Notes: generated from the sequence alone by a model not told the origin. A DNA stretch of 64,000 nt from Gemmataceae bacterium (GCA_022842245.1 JALHPZ010000026.1:33823-97822); one strand, 5' to 3'. Numbered from the stretch's first letter, positions 19,132-27,915 are shown. Program-made: numbers and translations.

Positions 19132-19979
19132 TACGACTACATTGCCCAGCGTGCGGCAAACGGCTCAAAGCACCCGAGGACGCTAGAGGCAAATCGGTAC
19201 AATGCCCTAAATGCTCCGCCAACTTGGTCGTGCCCCCAGTAAAAATGGCTATTCCAATTCTTCCAGTTATTGCTCCAGACCAACCAAGTACCTTAATAGA
19301 AGATGATGATCCGGAGGAACAATTATCATCTAATACGAAGGCCCACCCGCCAAAAAAGCGGGAAAATGACGATCACGTCAGCCAAACAAAAACTTATGGC
19401 AATAAATCACGCTGTCAATCTTGCGGAAAAACGATCAAACCCGGAGTCGGGCATTGCCCACGATGTGGCGTGAGCAATCGAAAAACCACAAACAATGACG
19501 ACAAAGACGAATCATATATAGAGTTCCGCCTGAAACGAGATCGGGCAACGCATGATCAAGTCCGCACACTCCGTTGGCTTGTGATAATTGACGCTGTGAT
19601 CTCGTTTTTATTGTTTCCAGCATATATGTTTGAGGGCGCGATAATTGAAGCCTTGGCCCCACGCCAAGGGGTTGAAAATATAATTGCGCCTCGGGCGAAT
19701 GCCCCTTTGCTTATGTTTTTGTGCTCAATATTGTTGATATTCATGGCACTCTCTTTGGTTGCTTGGGTAGGACTATATAACCTGAAACCCTGGTCAAGAT
19801 GGCTATTTCTTGGCATTACATTTGCAGGATTTGCTTTGCAAGTTATTTTTGGATTGTTCGATTTTTCCTACCGTTGGGGACTTATAAGTGCAATTGATTC
19901 ATCGAGTCAATTATTAGTAGGGGCGATTCTTGCCATGGTTTTTGCCTCACCTTTACGTGAAAAATTCGATGCTAAATAA
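19128..19979 (+). CDS. Membrane protein with two zinc ribbons
   Basis: A 283-residue protein. An N-terminal zinc finger (CPAC at 6-9, CPKC at 26-29) is followed by a low-complexity acidic linker and a second ribbon (CQSC at 96-99, CPRC at 110-113). After ~145 come four hydrophobic segments (about 148-168, 193-217, 224-246, 260-275). The soluble half is probably cytoplasmic, with the C-terminal half in the inner membrane. The first finger resembles that of the membrane protein at 23011-24888. Codon use is AT-rich, unlike the surrounding genes, which suggests recent acquisition or relaxed selection. It overlaps the preceding ORF by ATGA. Function unknown. Confidence 0.75.
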   Translation: MIRLHCPACGKRLKAPEDARGKSVQCPKCSANLVVPPVKMAIPILPVIAPDQPSTLIEDDDPEEQLSSNTKAHPPKKRENDDHVSQTKTYGNKSRCQSCGKTIKPGVGHCPRCGVSNRKTTNNDDKDESYIEFRLKRDRATHDQVRTLRWLVIIDAVISFLLFPAYMFEGAIIEALAPRQGVENIIAPRANAPLLMFLCSILLIFMALSLVAWVGLYNLKPWSRWLFLGITFAGFALQVIFGLFDFSYRWGLISAIDSSSQLLVGAILAMVFASPLREKFDAK

Positions 19980-20041
19980 CTCCTCCACTTGGGTGGATCG
20001 CGGTCAGGCGGCGGCGGAGGGGCATTGATATCAAGAGAAGG

Positions 20042-20243
20042 GAACGCGGCTCATTTATTACTCGCGGCAGATAGTTTGCTCCCCACTCTCGTCGTCGGTC
20101 TCGGCCGGTTCAAAGAAGAACTTCCCGGCGAACGGCGCGGCGTCAGTTCGCAGGTGTCGGACACGTCAAGCCACCGGCGGACTGACGCCACGCCGTTCGC
20201 CGATGCAAACGAGCCTAGTTTCACACGACTACTCACCGCCGCT
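20042..20243. repeat. Diverged ~200-bp direct repeat, copy B, with intact hairpin core
   Basis: Partner of 18379-18579 and of nearly the same length. Together the two copies flank the AT-rich segment. This copy contains the long hairpin listed separately. Its right edge touches the stop codon of the small membrane protein gene. Neither copy resembles a known insertion sequence or carries a transposase. Confidence 0.75.
20126..20202 (-). other. Long hairpin, possible structured RNA or bidirectional terminator
   Basis: Bases 20126-20156 pair with 20172-20202: 22 outer positions with one exception, then a further nine with one mismatch and a wobble, around a 15-base loop. The exception at 20138/20190 would be a G.U wobble in a minus-strand RNA but a C/A mismatch in a plus-strand one, which favours a minus-strand transcript. 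It lies about 40 bases beyond the end of the gene at 20243-20695. No U-tract follows on either strand. Confidence 0.5.
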
Positions 20244-20695
20244 CACTTCCTGCCGCCGAATTCCTTGTTCGCCACGAAGATCGGGAAGACGATGTTCACG
20301 ACGATGCCCAGCCCGATGCCGATGCGCGAGCTCCACAACGCCCAGCCGCCGCGATAGCGGTTCGCGTGATAGCAATGGATCGACCAGACTAGGCCGAAGA
20401 TCGGCGCCCAGAAGGCGACGACGCCGAGGATCGGGAACAGCCGCGAGAGCAACGGCGTTTCGGCCGAGTCGTAGTGGATGCGGTCGTCCACGATCCGTGC
20501 GTGGCGTTGCCGGGGCATTTCCAGCAGCATGATCAGCAGCCCCAGCACGAACCCGAACGCGACGGCGATGCCCAGTATCGCCGGGTTGAGCGGCGGACGC
20601 TCGAACGCCACCGCCGCGCCGACCAGTCCGAAGAAGGCCGCGAGCGCGAACGGGATCGCCCAGCATTCGAATCGCAAGTTCGATATTGCAATCAT
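20243..20695 (-). CDS. Small integral membrane protein of unknown function
   Basis: A 150-residue protein with about four hydrophobic segments (roughly 12-30, 40-60, 86-106 and 122-142) and a short cytoplasmic-looking loop (EMPRQRHARIVDDRIHYDS). I recognise no family. GC-rich and codon-typical for the chromosome, in contrast to the AT-rich gene next to it. It is followed on its own strand by the repeat with the long hairpin. Confidence 0.65.
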   Translation of the reverse strand: MIAISNLRFECWAIPFALAAFFGLVGAAVAFERPPLNPAILGIAVAFGFVLGLLIMLLEMPRQRHARIVDDRIHYDSAETPLLSRLFPILGVVAFWAPIFGLVWSIHCYHANRYRGGWALWSSRIGIGLGIVVNIVFPIFVANKEFGGRK

Positions 20696-20840
20696 CAGAC
20701 CATGCTACCAATAACGGGGCCGCAAGGTTTCGGCCAGCCGAGAGGTATCAACACGCACCGGCTCGTCGGCAGCGGAATCGGCGCAAGTCCTTGCGGGTCC
20801 ACTCGCTTGACCGGCCATCGGGAGTGGGTCCGGAATTCTG

Positions 20841-20885
20841 AGTGGGTCCGCCGGGGGGTGGCGCGGGAGCGGCGGACCCACTTTT
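20841..20885 (+). terminator. Terminator-like hairpin upstream of the FAD oxidoreductase
   Basis: AGTGGGTCCGCC (20841-20852) pairs perfectly with GGCGGACCCACT (20871-20882) and is followed by TTTT. An extra copy of GAGTGGGTCCG sits just upstream at 20822-20832. No plus-strand gene ends here, so it may be an attenuator or leader structure for the downstream gene. The rest of 20696-20970 shows no gene. Confidence 0.5.
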
Positions 20886-20970
20886 GCGGGCACGGCGTCG
20901 ATGGCCGGCCGCCGCCATATGCTTGACCATGCAGCGCGCTGCCTTCCTCTTCCCTCTTCGGGACCCTCCC

Positions 20971-23010
20971 ATGCTCCGCCTCGCACTCCTCGCGATCGCG
21001 CTACCCTTCACACCGACCCTCCGCGCGGCGGATATCGTCGTCTACGGCGGCACGTCCGCGGGCGTCACGGCCGCCATCCAGGCGAAGCGGATGGGCAAGA
21101 CCGTCGTGCTCGTCGAGCCGACGAAGCACGTCGGCGGCCTCACGACCGGCGGCCTCGGCTGGACCGACAGCGGCAACAAGGCCGTCGTCGGCGGCATCAG
21201 CCGCGAGTTCTACCGATGGGTGAAGAAGTATTACGACGACCCGACGGTGTGGAAGTACGAGAAGCAAGCCGACTACAAGAACTACCGCAAGGACGAGGAC
21301 GCGATGTGGACCTTCGAGCCGAAGGTCGCCGAGATGATCCTGCGCGAGATGCTGGCCGAGGCGAAGGTGGACCTCGTCGAGGGCGAACGGCTCGACCGCG
21401 CGAAGGGCGTGACGCTCGACGGCAAGCGGATCGTGTCGATCGCGATGGAGTCGGGCAAGACCTACGAGGGGAAGATGTTCATCGACGCCACCTACGAAGG
21501 CGACCTGATGGCGGCGGCGAAGGTGAGCTACACGGTGGGCCGCGAGGCGAACGCGAAGTACGACGAGACGCTCAACGGCATCGCCCGCGCGTGGAACAAG
21601 CACAACCACCGGTTCGTCGTGAAGGTCGATCCGTACGTGAAGCCCGGCGACCCGTCGAGCGGCCTGTTGCACGGCATCGACAAGGACCTCGGCCGCGAGG
21701 GCGACGGCGACCACCGGTTGCAGGCGTTCTGCTTCCGCATGTGCATGAGCAACGTGGCCGCGAACCGCATCCCGTTCCCGAAGCCCGAGGGCTATGACGA
21801 GGCGAAGTACGAGTTGCTCTTTCGCAACTTCGAGGCCGGCGACCTGCGCTTCCCGATGAAGCCCGACATGATGCCGAACGGCAAGACCGATACGAACAAC
21901 AACTGCGCCGTGAGCACCGACTACATCGGCCAGAACCATGCGTATCCCGAAGCGAGCTACGCGGAGCGCGAGAAGATCATCAAGGAGCACGAGGTCTATC
22001 AGAAGGGGCTGATGTGGAGCCTGGCGAACCATCCGCGCGTGCCGAAGACGATCCGGGACCAGATGGCGAAGTGGGGCCTGCCGAAGGACGAGTTCGAGGC
22101 GACCGGCGGCTGGCCGCACCAGATCTACGTGCGCGAGGCGCGGCGGATGGTGAGCGATTACGTGCACACCGAATCCGACTGCCGCCGTCGCAAGCCGACG
22201 CCGCAGTCGGTCGGGATGGGGTCTTACAACATGGACTCGCACAACTGCGCCCGGTACGTCACGCCCGAGGGCTTCGTGCAGAACGAAGGGGACGTGCAGG
22301 TCAGCCCCGGCGGGCCGTACCAGATCAGCTATCTGTCGATCGTGCCGAAGGCGGCGGAGTGCCCGAACCTGCTGGTGCCGGTGTGCGTGAGCAGTTCGCA
22401 CATCGCGTATGGCTCGATTCGCATGGAGCCGGTGTTCATGGTGCTGGGCCAGAGCGCCGCGACGGGGGCCGCCCTTGCCATCGATGACGGCGTGCCGGTG
22501 CAGAAGGTTAGCTACGAGAAGCTGAAGAAGCAACTCCTCGCGGACAAGCAAGTGCTGGAGTACCAGGGCGGCCCCGGCGCGAAAGGGGTCGACGCGAAGA
22601 AGCTCGCCGGGATCGTGCTGGACGACAACGACGGCAAGCCGACCGGCGACTGGGCTTTCTCCGCCAGCACGGGGCACTTCATCGGCAACGGCTACCTGCA
22701 CGACGGCAACGAGGCGAAAGGGAAGAAGTCGATGCGGTACACGCCGAAGTTCGACGCGGCCGGGAAATACGAGGTCTTCCTGCACTTCAGCGCCAACGCG
22801 AACCGGGCGACGAACGTGCCGGTGATGGTTAAGTCGGCCGATGGCGAGAAGACGATAACGGTGAACCAGCGGAAGGCGCACGGCGACACCGGCTTCTCGC
22901 TTGGCACGTTCGCGTTCGAGAAGGGTGTCGCGGGTTACGTCGAGATCCGCACGACCGGCACCGACGGCCACGTCATCGCCGACGCCGTTCGGTTCGTGGA
23001 GAAGAAGTGA
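20971..23010 (+). CDS. Secreted FAD-dependent oxidoreductase with C-terminal golvesin/xanthan-lyase-like domain
   Basis: A 679-residue exported protein. The signal (MLRLALLAIALPFTPTLRA) is followed by a dinucleotide-binding motif (IVVYGGTSAGVTAAIQAKRMG) and GGLTTGGLG, typical of the FAD_oxidored (PF12831-like) family of planctomycetes. Middle sequence holds conserved AxxxSYTVG and SYNMDSHNC-type stretches. Residues ~570-679 form a beta-rich domain (GHFIGNGYLHD ... HVIADAVRF) that resembles golvesin/xanthan-lyase carbohydrate-binding modules. Start is ATG 20971; ATG 20929 would add 14 residues before the signal. Likely oxidises an extracellular or periplasmic sugar-type substrate (inference). 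Its TGA is immediately followed by the stop of the convergent gene. Confidence 0.85.
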   Translation: MLRLALLAIALPFTPTLRAADIVVYGGTSAGVTAAIQAKRMGKTVVLVEPTKHVGGLTTGGLGWTDSGNKAVVGGISREFYRWVKKYYDDPTVWKYEKQADYKNYRKDEDAMWTFEPKVAEMILREMLAEAKVDLVEGERLDRAKGVTLDGKRIVSIAMESGKTYEGKMFIDATYEGDLMAAAKVSYTVGREANAKYDETLNGIARAWNKHNHRFVVKVDPYVKPGDPSSGLLHGIDKDLGREGDGDHRLQAFCFRMCMSNVAANRIPFPKPEGYDEAKYELLFRNFEAGDLRFPMKPDMMPNGKTDTNNNCAVSTDYIGQNHAYPEASYAEREKIIKEHEVYQKGLMWSLANHPRVPKTIRDQMAKWGLPKDEFEATGGWPHQIYVREARRMVSDYVHTESDCRRRKPTPQSVGMGSYNMDSHNCARYVTPEGFVQNEGDVQVSPGGPYQISYLSIVPKAAECPNLLVPVCVSSSHIAYGSIRMEPVFMVLGQSAATGAALAIDDGVPVQKVSYEKLKKQLLADKQVLEYQGGPGAKGVDAKKLAGIVLDDNDGKPTGDWAFSASTGHFIGNGYLHDGNEAKGKKSMRYTPKFDAAGKYEVFLHFSANANRATNVPVMVKSADGEKTITVNQRKAHGDTGFSLGTFAFEKGVAGYVEIRTTGTDGHVIADAVRFVEKK

Positions 23011-24888
23011 CTATTTCGCCGTGCCGTCGGCGGTGATGGTTAGCGCCATCGCCTTCCATTTGTCGCCCGTCAGCGATGGCGAGTAATCCTCGGGCGGCAC
23101 GGTCACGTTCACCAGAACCGCCTTCTTGGCGTCCTTTGCGTCGGGCAGCAGGCACCAGTGCTTCGCACCGTCGGCCGCCACGATCGTCGGCTTCGCGGTG
23201 CGGAAGCCGGCGATCAACTGGTTGGTATCGGCGTCCCAAGCCAGGCCCTGTCCCTTATCGGTGAAGATCGAGAAGGCTTCCGGCCGCGTCCACTCCGCGG
23301 ATCGGGGCACACCGACCTCGGCGTCGAGCGGTTGGTCGCTACCAGGCTTGGGATCGCCGATACGTGCGTGGAGGAAACGAACGTGTTCGCCAGGTTCGGA
23401 CGCGCGGTAGGCGACTGCGAGCCGGTTGCCGCCGCCGTCGACCGCGAGCGCGAGGCAATCCGTCGGACCATTGGGCACGCTCAGCGCGAGTTGCGGTTTG
23501 CCACCCGGCGCGACCGAATAGATCGCGCCGCCGCCGTAGGCGAAGACAAGGCTTTTGTTCGGATCACGATCGCGATGGAATGCGAGCGATTGCCGCTCGA
23601 CCAGGTTCGTCGCCCCGGGAAAGGGTTCGCTCGCGCCGACCTTTTTTTTGCCGACGAGGTCCCAGCTTTCCACGACGCCAGCCTTGGAAACGATGACGAG
23701 TTTTTCGTCGGTGAGGAAGTGGATCGACGCGATGCCAGGATGGGCCGATTTGTCCTTGCCGTTCATTTCGCCTGAGAGGTCGAGTCCGTCCACGAGCACG
23801 GTCTTCGTGCCGAGTTGGACGACGGTGAGCTTGCCGGCGGGATGTTCGAACGCGAAGCGGTCGCCCCCGGGACCGACATCGCCGATGCGCGGATAGGCCT
23901 TCACGGCGTCCGCCGGTACTTCGGTCTGATCGATCCGGCGCAAGGTGTTCAAGGCGTACCGGTCGATCGTGTCCTTCATCCCCTTTCCACCAAGCCCGTC
24001 GAAGGTGCGTCTCGTCACGAGCACCACAGGTCCCTCGGAGCCGCCGACCATCACTTGTTTCACCGAGGCGAGGTCGTGATCGAGCGCGATGGTCGCCGTC
24101 GGCTTCTCGTAGGCTTTGGGTTTGTCGGCGAATGGCGGCAGTTTCAGCCCTCCCGACACCTTCGGCCCGCCTCGCGGCGCTTTGGGATTAGTGCGACGGT
24201 CCGGGGCCGACTGGCCGGCGACCGGTGCCGGCTTCGGGTCCACGGCCGATTTCGCCTTTTCCTCGACCGGCTTCGAAGGTTCGGGGGTCGGTGCCGAATC
24301 GGTCGGAGAGGCATTCGCGACCGCGGGTTGGGGCGATTGCGATTTCTGGTATTCCATGAGGGCATAGAATCCGCCGGCCCCGCCCCCGGCACAGAGCAGC
24401 GCCGCTAACAAGAGCTTGACCGTGCGCCCACGCCCTGCAGCCGGCGCGGGCGCCTTGGTTCGATACGAAGGCGAACGCGCCGAACTTTTCGCGGCCGATT
24501 CAGCTTTATCCGGCTTCGTCTTGTATTTGGATTTCGATTTGGGTTCCGGCGCCGGCTCGGCCTCGGTCGGCCCGGCCGTCGGAATTGCGAAGGGATTGTC
24601 GTCCGCGACCGGCTCCGTCTTCGGTTCGGATTTCGGTGCCGGCTTGGGTTCCGCTTTCTTCACAACAGGAGGAGCCGGTGGCGTCGGCGGCTGGTCGAAC
24701 GCGAACGGGGCATCGGCGATCACGCTCAGATGTTCGGAATCGCCCGTGCTATCCATCTCGGAGTTCGTGTCGCCTCCGGGAATCCGAAACGCATGCTGGC
24801 ACCGTTTGCAGCGGGCTTTTTTTCCGGCCATGCCCGGAGGCGCTTTCAGTATCCCCTTGCATTGCGGACAGGCAATCTCAACGGACAT
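23011..24888 (-). CDS. Zinc-finger membrane protein with extracytoplasmic WD40/PQQ-like propeller
   Basis: A 625-residue protein. The N-terminus is a zinc finger (CPQC at 7-10, CKRC at 27-30), followed by a long Pro/Lys/Glu-rich linker, one transmembrane segment (about 157-178, LLLAALLCAGGGAGGFYAL), another low-complexity linker, and then ~330 residues of beta-rich repeats that look like a degenerate propeller. This cytoplasmic finger plus outside sensor layout is common in planctomycetes. Start is ATG 24888 (MSVEIACPQC); the longer open frame adds an unlikely 28 residues. It converges on the FAD oxidoreductase with no spacing and is divergent from the GT-C-like gene. Function unknown. Confidence 0.75.
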   Translation of the reverse strand: MSVEIACPQCKGILKAPPGMAGKKARCKRCQHAFRIPGGDTNSEMDSTGDSEHLSVIADAPFAFDQPPTPPAPPVVKKAEPKPAPKSEPKTEPVADDNPFAIPTAGPTEAEPAPEPKSKSKYKTKPDKAESAAKSSARSPSYRTKAPAPAAGRGRTVKLLLAALLCAGGGAGGFYALMEYQKSQSPQPAVANASPTDSAPTPEPSKPVEEKAKSAVDPKPAPVAGQSAPDRRTNPKAPRGGPKVSGGLKLPPFADKPKAYEKPTATIALDHDLASVKQVMVGGSEGPVVLVTRRTFDGLGGKGMKDTIDRYALNTLRRIDQTEVPADAVKAYPRIGDVGPGGDRFAFEHPAGKLTVVQLGTKTVLVDGLDLSGEMNGKDKSAHPGIASIHFLTDEKLVIVSKAGVVESWDLVGKKKVGASEPFPGATNLVERQSLAFHRDRDPNKSLVFAYGGGAIYSVAPGGKPQLALSVPNGPTDCLALAVDGGGNRLAVAYRASEPGEHVRFLHARIGDPKPGSDQPLDAEVGVPRSAEWTRPEAFSIFTDKGQGLAWDADTNQLIAGFRTAKPTIVAADGAKHWCLLPDAKDAKKAVLVNVTVPPEDYSPSLTGDKWKAMALTITADGTAK

Positions 24889-24979
24889 GGAGCGGTTCTC
24901 AATGGGGCGCAAACGGATATCGACGAGTCTGGCTTCCACTCTAGCCGGCGGGTTCCCTTGTGTAAAGGACACGACGGCT

Positions 24980-25008
24980 TTGACAATCGTCCGGAATGGC
25001 CATAGGCT
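24980..25008 (+). promoter_or_regulatory. Sigma70-like promoter for the GT-C-like gene
   Basis: TTGACA at 24980-24985, a 17-base spacer and TAGGCT at 25003-25008. The predicted start of transcription is near 25015, so the ATG at 25017 would be almost leaderless. The upstream ATG at 24996 would lie inside the promoter. Confidence 0.5.
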
Positions 25009-25016
25009 CTCGTACC

Positions 25017-26408
25017 ATGTACGACCGTCAGAACGCGATCGCTCTCATCGCCGTCGGCGCGATCGCCGCGTTTGTCGGCGCAAACACCCTGCGGCCCACC
25101 CTTGATGCCGATACTGGCTGGCATCTTCGCATCGGGCAGTTCATCGACAATCAAGGCACCGTACCCGCAACCGATCCGATCTCGCGCATCGGCATTGATG
25201 ACGCGGTCCGCTGGCAGGCGTACAGCTGGCTCCACGAATGGATAATGCACCGCTGGTATGTCGCACGCGGCGACGCGGGAATTCTGGAAATGCGGACCGC
25301 GCTCGTCGGCTTATCCACCGGCTCCGTATTCGCGTTCGTATTCGGCCGATTCGGATTTCGCCCTGTCTCGTTTCTGCTTTCCCTCGGTTTCGCGTTCACC
25401 CTGACTCCCATGACAACTGAACGGCCCTGGCATTACACGATCGCGTTCACGGCAATCACGTTGCGGTCCGTTCTGATCGCCCGCGAATCGGGTTCAGCCC
25501 AACCTGTCTACGTGCTGATCCCGCTCTTTGCACTTTGGGCGAACCTTCACATCCAATTCGTTCTCGGCTGGCTCATCCTTGGGCTTTGGTGCGTCGATCC
25601 GGGCCGGTCGAGCTGCCGCCCGGCTGTGGTCATAAGTATCGGTTGCATCCTCGCGACTTTCGCGAATCCCTATCACATCCGACTTCTCGAAGTGATCCTG
25701 GATTACGCGACTCAAAGCGCTCCGCGAGAACTGATTCAGGAACTCGCCCCCCCAAGCGTTCGTAGTCTCCCGTTTCTCGCCGCGGCCTCGCTCGTCCTCG
25801 GCGCCGTCCACGGAATCGCGAGGCGGCGAACGATTGGTTTCTTCGAATTCGGACTGTTACTCGCCGCCGGACTCGTGGGAATGCGCATGAATCGCGATCT
25901 GTGGTTTGCCGCGCTGTTGGCAATCGCGGCGATCCGCCAACCTTTCCCAGCCAGCTCGACGGTACGCTCGGTGTCCGTTCTGCTGACGGTCCTGACCGTC
26001 CTCATCGGTATGCGAATTCTCAACTCATCCGGGTTGTTGGGCAACACCGACATCGCCGCCGCGCAAGCCCGGGCGTACCCGGTGCATGCCGTCGAGTTCC
26101 TCAAGGCCGAACGGCCACCCGGTCCGCTGTTCAACGATATCAGTTGGGGCGGACACCTTGCGTGGGCACTTCCGGAGTACCCGGTGACGATCGACGGGCG
26201 CACGAACCTCTACGGCAACACTCGGCTGCTGCAATCGTCTCGGACCTGGTCGACGCCGGACGGATGGATGACGGATGTCGAGTTCGCGAAGTGCAAGGTC
26301 ATAATCGCCCGCGTCGGAAGGCCGCTTACGGACGCCCTGCGCGGGATGCCGGACGAATGGCGCATCCTTCATCAAGATGCTGTCGCCGTCGTGTTCGTCC
26401 GGAAATGA
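25017..26408 (+). CDS. Polytopic membrane protein, GT-C glycosyltransferase-like
   Basis: A 463-residue protein with about ten hydrophobic segments. The first periplasmic loop starts with LDADTGWHLRIGQFI, an acidic-residue motif placed as in GT-C (PMT/ArnT-like) transferases. The C-terminal soluble end (FNDISWGGHLAWAL...VTIDGRTNLYG) is a pattern seen in planctomycete membrane glycosyltransferase-like proteins. It might move lipid-linked sugars outside the membrane, but donor and acceptor are unknown. I prefer ATG 25017 over 24996 because a good promoter overlaps the latter. Confidence 0.65.
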   Translation: MYDRQNAIALIAVGAIAAFVGANTLRPTLDADTGWHLRIGQFIDNQGTVPATDPISRIGIDDAVRWQAYSWLHEWIMHRWYVARGDAGILEMRTALVGLSTGSVFAFVFGRFGFRPVSFLLSLGFAFTLTPMTTERPWHYTIAFTAITLRSVLIARESGSAQPVYVLIPLFALWANLHIQFVLGWLILGLWCVDPGRSSCRPAVVISIGCILATFANPYHIRLLEVILDYATQSAPRELIQELAPPSVRSLPFLAAASLVLGAVHGIARRRTIGFFEFGLLLAAGLVGMRMNRDLWFAALLAIAAIRQPFPASSTVRSVSVLLTVLTVLIGMRILNSSGLLGNTDIAAAQARAYPVHAVEFLKAERPPGPLFNDISWGGHLAWALPEYPVTIDGRTNLYGNTRLLQSSRTWSTPDGWMTDVEFAKCKVIIARVGRPLTDALRGMPDEWRILHQDAVAVVFVRK

Positions 26409-26414
26409 TCGGCC

Positions 26415-27248
26415 TCAATTCCCAAAGGCCCACGACGCCGCTTGCTGAATGAAGTTGGGCTCCGCGACGACGGGTGCCTGACCGTTTCGCACGGCGAGGT
26501 CCCACTGCTGCGGATCGTCCGGCAGGTTCTGTCCCGTGAGCGCGACCAATCCTTCGTGGGCGCGATCCGCCATGGCCGGGTCTCGCGTCTTTTCCATCGC
26601 CAGGACTTTCGCCAGGGCCGCGACCGAGTCCTGGCTGCGCATCGACTTCAACCCGCGGACCGCGGCCAATCGCGTGTCGCGGTCGGAGCCGCCGGTCTTC
26701 TCCACGCCCGTCGCGATCTGGACCAGGACCGGAACGGCTTCCGGGTTGTTCGATTTCGCCAGCGACTCCACGGCCCGGCTTCGGATTACGCTGGCCACTT
26801 CCGGCGCGAACCCGACCGGTCCCGCGAGGGATCGAGTCGCCGTAGGAGCCGGATTCAGCGGATCGACCGGCGTACCGCCCGCCTGATAATAGGCCGCTGT
26901 CAGGCTCTTCGTGGCGCGCGGATCGCGGAACCGTCCCAGGGCGTCGATCGCCGCAACGCGAACCACCGGGCTGGGATCGTTGATGGCAGCGTCGGTCAGC
27001 AAACGAAGGGCTTCTTCTTGTTCCGGTTCGCCGCGACCGTTGGCTAGCGGTTCCTTGAGCTTCCTCATCGCGGTCGCGCGATCGTCCCCTTCCGAACTCT
27101 TCCGCATCGCCTCCAACGGATCGCGACGATCGAACATCGTCCCGACGGGATCGTCGCGGAACCTTCGGCTGCTGACCTTATCCCAAGTGCCGGTGCAGCC
27201 CGTCAGACCGACCACGAGAACCAAGACGGCGAAGATCGGTCGAGACAT
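26415..27248 (-). CDS. HEAT-repeat lipoprotein
   Basis: A 277-residue protein with a lipobox (LVVGLTGC, Cys18), so it is probably membrane-anchored. The mature part holds HEAT/PBS-type helical repeats (DPSPVVRVAAIDALGRFRDPRATKSL; RSRAVESLAKSNNPEAVPVL; TRLAAVRGLKSMRSQDSVAAL), which serve as protein-binding scaffolds. It converges with the GT-C-like gene, six bases apart. Partner unknown. Confidence 0.8.
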   Translation of the reverse strand: MSRPIFAVLVLVVGLTGCTGTWDKVSSRRFRDDPVGTMFDRRDPLEAMRKSSEGDDRATAMRKLKEPLANGRGEPEQEEALRLLTDAAINDPSPVVRVAAIDALGRFRDPRATKSLTAAYYQAGGTPVDPLNPAPTATRSLAGPVGFAPEVASVIRSRAVESLAKSNNPEAVPVLVQIATGVEKTGGSDRDTRLAAVRGLKSMRSQDSVAALAKVLAMEKTRDPAMADRAHEGLVALTGQNLPDDPQQWDLAVRNGQAPVVAEPNFIQQAASWAFGN

Positions 27249-27315
27249 GGGCGACGGCTCCGATGCGCGGCAACTACCCCGAATCGGAGCGGAATAGCGT
27301 CGCGGAAACCGTTCG

Positions 27316-27915
27316 TCAATCGGAACCAGGGTTGGCCGTGGGTTCCGGATCGGGAAGGCCCGGAATCGGCGGCATGGATCGATTCGCCAGCCCCGGCATC
27401 GATAGGATCGACTCGCCGGGTTTCGCGGCGGTCGGAATGATGATTGGCTTGAATTCGCCGCTCACGAGGTCCAGCACCATGCACGTCTTCGGATTCGCCC
27501 GGAACAGAGCGCCGGGATTCGCGACCAGCGTCTTGCCCGTGCGGTGTTGTTCCCGGACATGTGTGTGGCCGTAGAAAAGGTAGTCGAAATAGTTGCAGTG
27601 TTCGAGTTCGTAGAACTGGTGGCGGTCGTGCGAATGGCACCAGGCGATGCGTCGACCGGCCAGTTCCATCGCCCCGAAGGCGTCGTGCGCCTGTCCGCCG
27701 ATATCGCGGATCGCCGCCAGCAGTTTTCCCTTGTCCTTGTCCCAGTTCCCGAAAACGAAGTGGGTCGGCAGCGGTTTGAAGAGCGTGACGGTGTCCGGCG
27801 TTTCGATGTCGCCGCAATGGAGGACCAGTTCGACCTTCTGCTCGCCGAGCAGGCGGACGGCGTCGGCGACCACTTCGTGCCGGTCGTGCGTATCGCTGAT
27901 AACCCCGATCCGCAT
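27316..27915 (-). CDS. YfcE/MJ0936-type metallophosphodiesterase
   Basis: A 199-residue calcineurin-like phosphoesterase that hydrolyses phosphodiesters with a dinuclear metal centre. Ligands are visible: D8-x-H10 (ISDTHD), D36 (CGDIE), N57 (FGNWD), H94 or H96 (CHSHD) and H117/H119 (YGHTH). The core matches the small YfcE class; about 35 Pro-rich residues are added at the C-terminus (PGLANRSMPPIPGLPDPEP). Natural substrate not predictable. Confidence 0.9.
   Translation of the reverse strand: MRIGVISDTHDRHEVVADAVRLLGEQKVELVLHCGDIETPDTVTLFKPLPTHFVFGNWDKDKGKLLAAIRDIGGQAHDAFGAMELAGRRIAWCHSHDRHQFYELEHCNYFDYLFYGHTHVREQHRTGKTLVANPGALFRANPKTCMVLDLVSGEFKPIIIPTAAKPGESILSMPGLANRSMPPIPGLPDPEPTANPGSD

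Noticed and set aside
21001..22971. 656-residue antisense ORF over the FAD oxidoreductase
   Set aside because: His/Arg/Leu-rich reverse-frame artefact; the plus-strand frame has clear FAD motifs and a signal peptide.
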